Origin: JANQSP01 sp965237565
GTDB lineage: Bacteria; Bdellovibrionota; Bdellovibrionia; Bdellovibrionales; UBA1609
Length of the DNA: 64,000 nucleotides
Reading direction: 5' to 3'
Assembly: GCA_965237565.1 (NCBI GenBank)
Contig: OZ250145.1
Location: forward strand, 930,001-994,000
Under the pieces are notes generated by a model. That model ran no database searches. It worked only from the letters and a program-made list of their open reading frames with translations, and was not told the origin of the DNA. Made by a program: the position numbers and the translations under genes. Shown in pieces: positions 60,430 through 64,000 of the stretch (position 1 is its first letter; every line of letters starts with the position of its first letter).

Positions 60430-62097
60430 ATGATTTTTGTAAGAATTTTCATTCTGTCTTTTTGCAGTATGAGCTATCAATTTTTGATGGCTAGATCTTT
60501 AGCTGAGACAACAGGTCACTATATACTTAGTTACAGTGTCTCATTTGGTTTTTTTTTATTGGGGATGGGAATTGGTGGAATTTATTATGCCAAATCCCTG
60601 ATTCGAGAGCCTCCACTCAAGGTCTTTTTTTATATTGAAATTTTGTTGGCTCTTCTAGGTGGTCTGGCTGTTTTTTTTATCTTTTTTTCACATACTTTGT
60701 TAAATCTTTGGTTTTTTTCGGATATAAATAACTTATTTTCAGGGCAGGTAAAAGATTTTATTTTTATCTTTTTTTCACAAATTATTCTTTTTTTTGTTGG
60801 TTTCCTTTCTGGATTTGAACTTCCTATCTGGTTAAGATTGACAAAAATGAAAAAAAATATCAATGGGGCTTTGTATGAAACTGGAGCTTTATTGGCAGCT
60901 AGCTGCATGGGAGGTTTTGTTGGAAGCTTGTTAATTACCCTTTTAATTGTGCCAATTTTTGGTCTGATTCATTCTTGCATACTGATTGGTTTTATAAACC
61001 TAATTATTTTGATGGAATCTTTTGGTTTTTATAAAAATCTTTCCTTAAAAAAAAGTTTTGCTATTTTAGTATCTATATTTATACTTTACACAGGGAATTT
61101 TTGGCAAAAAGAGATTTTGCAAATTAATTTAAAATCTTCTTATTTGCGAGTGGGTTTGTCGGAATTTAGTTTTAAAGCAGCGAGAGATTTTTTTTCTTTG
61201 TTGGATAATTACAATCAAGTATTAAGAGTTCGGACTTCTTATCAAAATGGCGATATTATGCTTTCAAATTTTTTAAGAAATTTTGCTCAATCGAGTTTTC
61301 CATTTCATAATCATGGAGTCACTCTTTTCCTGAATAGATTTTGGCAATTTGATCAAGTATTTTGGCTATCCTACCATGAAGCTGAAGCAGTTGGAGGGGC
61401 TCTTTTGGCAGGAAAAGAGCCCAAAAATATCTTAATTTTAGGTGGAGGAGAAGGGTTGTTAATTTCACAGATTCTAAAATTTTATAAAGGAATCAAAAAA
61501 ATTACACAAGTGGAGATTGATCCTATTATGATGAAAGTAGGAAGATACTATAAACCTGTCAGTACTGTGAGCCAAGGAGCTCTTTTAAATCACAAATTGA
61601 ATACTATTCTAGGGGATGGTTTTGAATATGTAAGCAAAGCCAAAAGCACCTATGATGCTATTTTTGTTGATGTTCCTTTTCCATATACTTTTGATTTGTC
61701 TAGACTCTATAGCCTTGAATTTTATAAAAATCTTAGCCATCTTTTAAAAGAAGATGCTTTTGTTGTCATAGATTCTCCTTTAAAGGAATGCGAGAGAGAA
61801 ATTTTTGGGGAAGAGGCAACTCAATTAGCTGGTTCTCCAGCTAATATTTTATATAGTACCTTAACTTATGCTGGTTACAAAACAATTATTGCTTATGGAA
61901 TGAATGATACATGTATATTATTTTTTCAAAAAATAAAGCGAGATGAAGTTAGTTTTAGAGAAGAAGAGCTAAAAAAATATCCCATATCTAAAGAAACAAG
62001 AAAGATGCTCACCATAAACAAAGAGATAGAAAAAAATATTAAAATTAAACGAAAATATATCAATTCTGTTTTTAAACCTACGCTATTCAGGTACTGA
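60430..62097 (+). CDS. Membrane-bound spermidine-synthase-like protein, paralog 4
   Basis: 555 residues. It has the strongest ribosome site of the set (AGGGAGGA, 4 nt before the ATG). The cofactor motif is LGGGEGLL, with Glu in place of Asp; VEID, YHE and FVDVPFPYTFDLSRLYS are intact. The membrane half differs most in the 140-150 loop and helix 6. It ends the array with YINSVFKPTLFRY. Convergent with the gene at 62108, only 10 bp away. Confidence 0.83.
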   Translation: MIFVRIFILSFCSMSYQFLMARSLAETTGHYILSYSVSFGFFLLGMGIGGIYYAKSLIREPPLKVFFYIEILLALLGGLAVFFIFFSHTLLNLWFFSDINNLFSGQVKDFIFIFFSQIILFFVGFLSGFELPIWLRLTKMKKNINGALYETGALLAASCMGGFVGSLLITLLIVPIFGLIHSCILIGFINLIILMESFGFYKNLSLKKSFAILVSIFILYTGNFWQKEILQINLKSSYLRVGLSEFSFKAARDFFSLLDNYNQVLRVRTSYQNGDIMLSNFLRNFAQSSFPFHNHGVTLFLNRFWQFDQVFWLSYHEAEAVGGALLAGKEPKNILILGGGEGLLISQILKFYKGIKKITQVEIDPIMMKVGRYYKPVSTVSQGALLNHKLNTILGDGFEYVSKAKSTYDAIFVDVPFPYTFDLSRLYSLEFYKNLSHLLKEDAFVVIDSPLKECEREIFGEEATQLAGSPANILYSTLTYAGYKTIIAYGMNDTCILFFQKIKRDEVSFREEELKKYPISKETRKMLTINKEIEKNIKIKRKYINSVFKPTLFRY

Positions 62098-62107
62098 AAA
62101 TCTTTTT

Positions 62108-63166
62108 CTAGGCAGCAAGGGGTTTTTTCAATTTTTTGGCAATTGATGAGGTAAGATATTCCGTCCATTTGTTGATTTCATCTAAATGAGCGGAATCAAC
62201 CACTGCATCTGCTATGCCCAAAAAAGCTCCCGTCATTTTTTTTTCTTCGTTCAATACGGGAATAAGGGTCGCATGACTGGGTAATTTTTCAAATCCCCAA
62301 GATTGAAAAAATTTTAGATGCTTTTCATTTTTTATAACGTAGCCATGGTAGGATTGCTTGCTAGAGCAGATCAGCCTAAACATGGAGGCTTCCTTGGTCT
62401 CAATAGGTGTAGTGGGACCATCTAAGTTTTTACTCCACTTAATCGGGATAAATTTTTGGTTTTGAAAAGCAAATACAATGGCTCCTGAAAAATATTTTTT
62501 CGATAATTCAAAAACCTCAGTATAATTTGCTGTTTCTTTTTTCTCACCCTTCTTGTTGGTGAAAATAGCATGAAAAATAAACTGAGTAATCTTGCTTATT
62601 GCAGAAGGACTTTCTTCTTCGTTATACGCTTTTTTCGCTACACTTGAATCGGCAGGTGGTCGAACTTTACTGGGCTGTGCCTTCTCACTGGCTACTTCTT
62701 TGCTTTTATTGCTTGCTGGATCCAATACGGTGGTGATTTTCTGCCAGAACATTTCCAAATATTTTGGCTCAGTCAAAATGGGAACGACGTGATCATTTTT
62801 TTTATTTACCGGAGGTTCTACGCAACCAGCAAATACAATGTTGTCCCATTTATAAATGGGAAGAAAAGATTCGCTCCAATTTTCTTGATCTTTCACTTCA
62901 TTCCATAGTTCTTGGTTGATGATCATGTTGTCAAAAAAATTCCCGTCTAGACTGGGAATTCCATAGTGATTTCTTGCCCATTCAAAATATGGTTCAGAAG
63001 GCAGGTTTTTTTCTTTCAGAGCCCAAAAAGTAAGATCTTGATCTTTGCAAAGTTTTTGCCAATTGGAATAATCGATTTCTGCAACATTTAGGGCCTTTTG
63101 CCACTTTTTCATGTCTTTCATACTAAGAACCATTGGAGTTTTTTGCTCTTTTTTTACACTTTCCAT
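62108..63166 (-). CDS. Orphan cytoplasmic protein, possible GAF-like C-terminal domain
   Basis: 352 residues without signal peptide or membrane helix. The N-terminal third (LPSEPYFEWARNHYGIPSLD) faintly resembles the N-domain of secretion ATPases (MshEN type). The middle is a Pro/Ser/Lys-rich linker. The C-terminal 130 residues, with GAIVFAFQNQKFIPIKW and then TLIPVLNEEKKMTGAFLGIA, look like a GAF-type sensor fold. None of these matches is strong enough for a function. Divergent from the cysteine desulfurase. Confidence 0.55.
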   Translation of the reverse strand: MESVKKEQKTPMVLSMKDMKKWQKALNVAEIDYSNWQKLCKDQDLTFWALKEKNLPSEPYFEWARNHYGIPSLDGNFFDNMIINQELWNEVKDQENWSESFLPIYKWDNIVFAGCVEPPVNKKNDHVVPILTEPKYLEMFWQKITTVLDPASNKSKEVASEKAQPSKVRPPADSSVAKKAYNEEESPSAISKITQFIFHAIFTNKKGEKKETANYTEVFELSKKYFSGAIVFAFQNQKFIPIKWSKNLDGPTTPIETKEASMFRLICSSKQSYHGYVIKNEKHLKFFQSWGFEKLPSHATLIPVLNEEKKMTGAFLGIADAVVDSAHLDEINKWTEYLTSSIAKKLKKPLAA

Positions 63167-63281
63167 GCCATTGCTTCCTTTCCCCCTTCCCTTATCGGAT
63201 CAAGCTTCCTCATTTTCAAACAGAAAGCACACTAACAAAGCTCAGTTTTTTGTGGTAAAAAGCTATCTTTTGGACTGATTT

Positions 63282-64000
63282 ATGGAAGTTTTATCTGATA
63301 CAAAGCGTGTCTACCTAGACTATAACGCCACCACTCCTCCAGCCAAATTTCTTCTGGACAAAATCAATGAGTGGTTTTCTGTTTGGGGAAACCCTAGTTC
63401 TGTTCACAGAACAGGCCAGTTGGCTCGCTCTGCCCTCTGGTCCTCAAAGGTGCAAGTGGCTCGTTTCATAGGCTGTCGTCCTCTTGAGTTGGTGGTTTCC
63501 AGTGGAGCCAGTGAGGCCAACAATATGGCTATCAAGGGCCTCCATGAGAAGTATTTTCCTGCACGCTCTGATAGAAATGAAATCATCATGTCTACTGTCG
63601 AACACCCAAGCGTGAAAGCCCCTATGGATATTTTGAAGGCAAAGGGCATGAAACAAATTATCATTCCCGTTTCCAAAGAAGGAAAGCTGGATGAAAGAGC
63701 TTACAAAGAGGCTTTGAGTGAAAAAACTTTTTTGGTTTCGATCATGTACGCCAACAACGAAACGGGCCACGTGTTTCCGATCCATCGTCTGTCTCAAATG
63801 GCTCGCAAAGCGGGAGCTTTCTTTCACTGTGATGCGGTTCAGGCACTGGGGAAAAGGCCAGTGAATTTACAGGAACTGGACGTGGATACGGCAAGTTTTT
63901 CTGCTCACAAGACCTATGCCCTAAAAGGAACAGGGCTTCTTTATTGTCGAAAGGGAATTTTGCCAGAAAGCCTCATTCACGGAGGGCCTCAAGAAAGAAC
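63282..64000 (+). CDS. iscS: Cysteine desulfurase (IscS/NifS family), N-terminal part
   Basis: ATG 63282 opens MEVLSDTKRVYLDYNATTPP, then GNPSSVHRTGQLAR, VSSGASEANNMAIKG, MSTVEHPSV, MYANNETGHVFPI, FHCDAVQALGK and FSAHKTYALKGTG with the PLP-binding Lys. The frame is open to the right edge, 239 codons visible of about 390 expected. PLP-dependent release of sulfur from cysteine for Fe-S clusters or tRNA thiolation. The exact subtype (IscS, NifS or a stand-alone desulfurase) depends on neighbours outside the window. Confidence 0.92.
   Translation, partial: MEVLSDTKRVYLDYNATTPPAKFLLDKINEWFSVWGNPSSVHRTGQLARSALWSSKVQVARFIGCRPLELVVSSGASEANNMAIKGLHEKYFPARSDRNEIIMSTVEHPSVKAPMDILKAKGMKQIIIPVSKEGKLDERAYKEALSEKTFLVSIMYANNETGHVFPIHRLSQMARKAGAFFHCDAVQALGKRPVNLQELDVDTASFSAHKTYALKGTGLLYCRKGILPESLIHGGPQER

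Overview
The window looks like chromosomal DNA of an AT-rich, diderm (Gram-negative) bacterium. Evidence is the many lipobox signal peptides (seven predicted lipoproteins), DsbD, TsaE, FtsB, RmuC, Opp-type permeases, type IV prepilin-like N-termini, and frequent TTG/GTG starts behind GGAG ribosome sites. The mix of orphan Cys-rich lipoproteins, SUMF1-like and Ig-like secreted proteins, many peptidoglycan-active enzymes and prepilin-like proteins would fit the Bdellovibrionota/Oligoflexia (old deltaproteobacterial) group. That placement is an inference: no rRNA gene is present.

Layout. 1-9.1 kb: end of smc, dsbD, initiator tRNA-fMet, a lytic transglycosylase, a small membrane protein and a sodium:solute symporter. 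9.3-25.2 kb: orphan lipoproteins, a PQQ-type sugar dehydrogenase, a leucine-carboxyl-methyltransferase-like protein, oppABC without ATPases, ftsB, polA, rmuC and dps. Two tandem-repeat arrays (43-bp and 38-bp units) start within about 20 bp of the stop codons of a lipoprotein gene and of polA. 25.4-31.7 kb: an accessory segment between a lone DUF1156/COG1743 DNA methylase and tRNA-Ala(GGC). It carries 100-bp direct repeats, a decayed VirB4/TraC-like fragment, an ORF6N protein, an IS3 transposase scrap, a two-gene secreted metalloprotease operon and a partial copy of the methylase with an internal deletion. 31.9-39.3 kb: a CBS protein, a polysaccharide deacetylase and a glucosaminidase in one operon, then a ZIP transporter, an aldo/keto reductase, a lipoprotein, a GlcD-type FAD oxidase and a histidine kinase. 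39.5-46.0 kb: a compact housekeeping operon tilS-(38-aa ORF)-ftsH-glmM-nnr-tsaE. 46.0-62.1 kb: the most unusual region. 62.1-64.0 kb: an orphan cytoplasmic protein and the start of a cysteine desulfurase.

The 46-62 kb region starts with a 959-aa prepilin-like protein carrying W-x-x-G-x pentapeptides and about ten Cys-rich modules. Next is a mosaic of broken duplicates (about 48.96-52.2 kb) around an intact secreted matrixin-like protease. Then come an intact prepilin-like gene, a membrane acyltransferase-like gene and a five-gene family of membrane-bound spermidine-synthase-like proteins (COG4262 type). That family consists of one stand-alone membrane domain followed by four full-length tandem paralogs with the same C-terminal tail. 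One paralog has lost the cofactor and catalytic motifs. The broken upstream segment contains pieces of the prepilin-like, acyltransferase, membrane-domain and protease genes, so the locus appears to have been duplicated as a block and then eroded.

The spermidine-synthase-like array with its prepilin and acyltransferase neighbours is the best candidate here for an undescribed surface or envelope-modification system. The tRNA-Ala island, where three repeats end in the same 8-bp core as the tRNA 3' end, is the best candidate for an undescribed integrative element. All functional statements come from motif reading by eye, without database searches.
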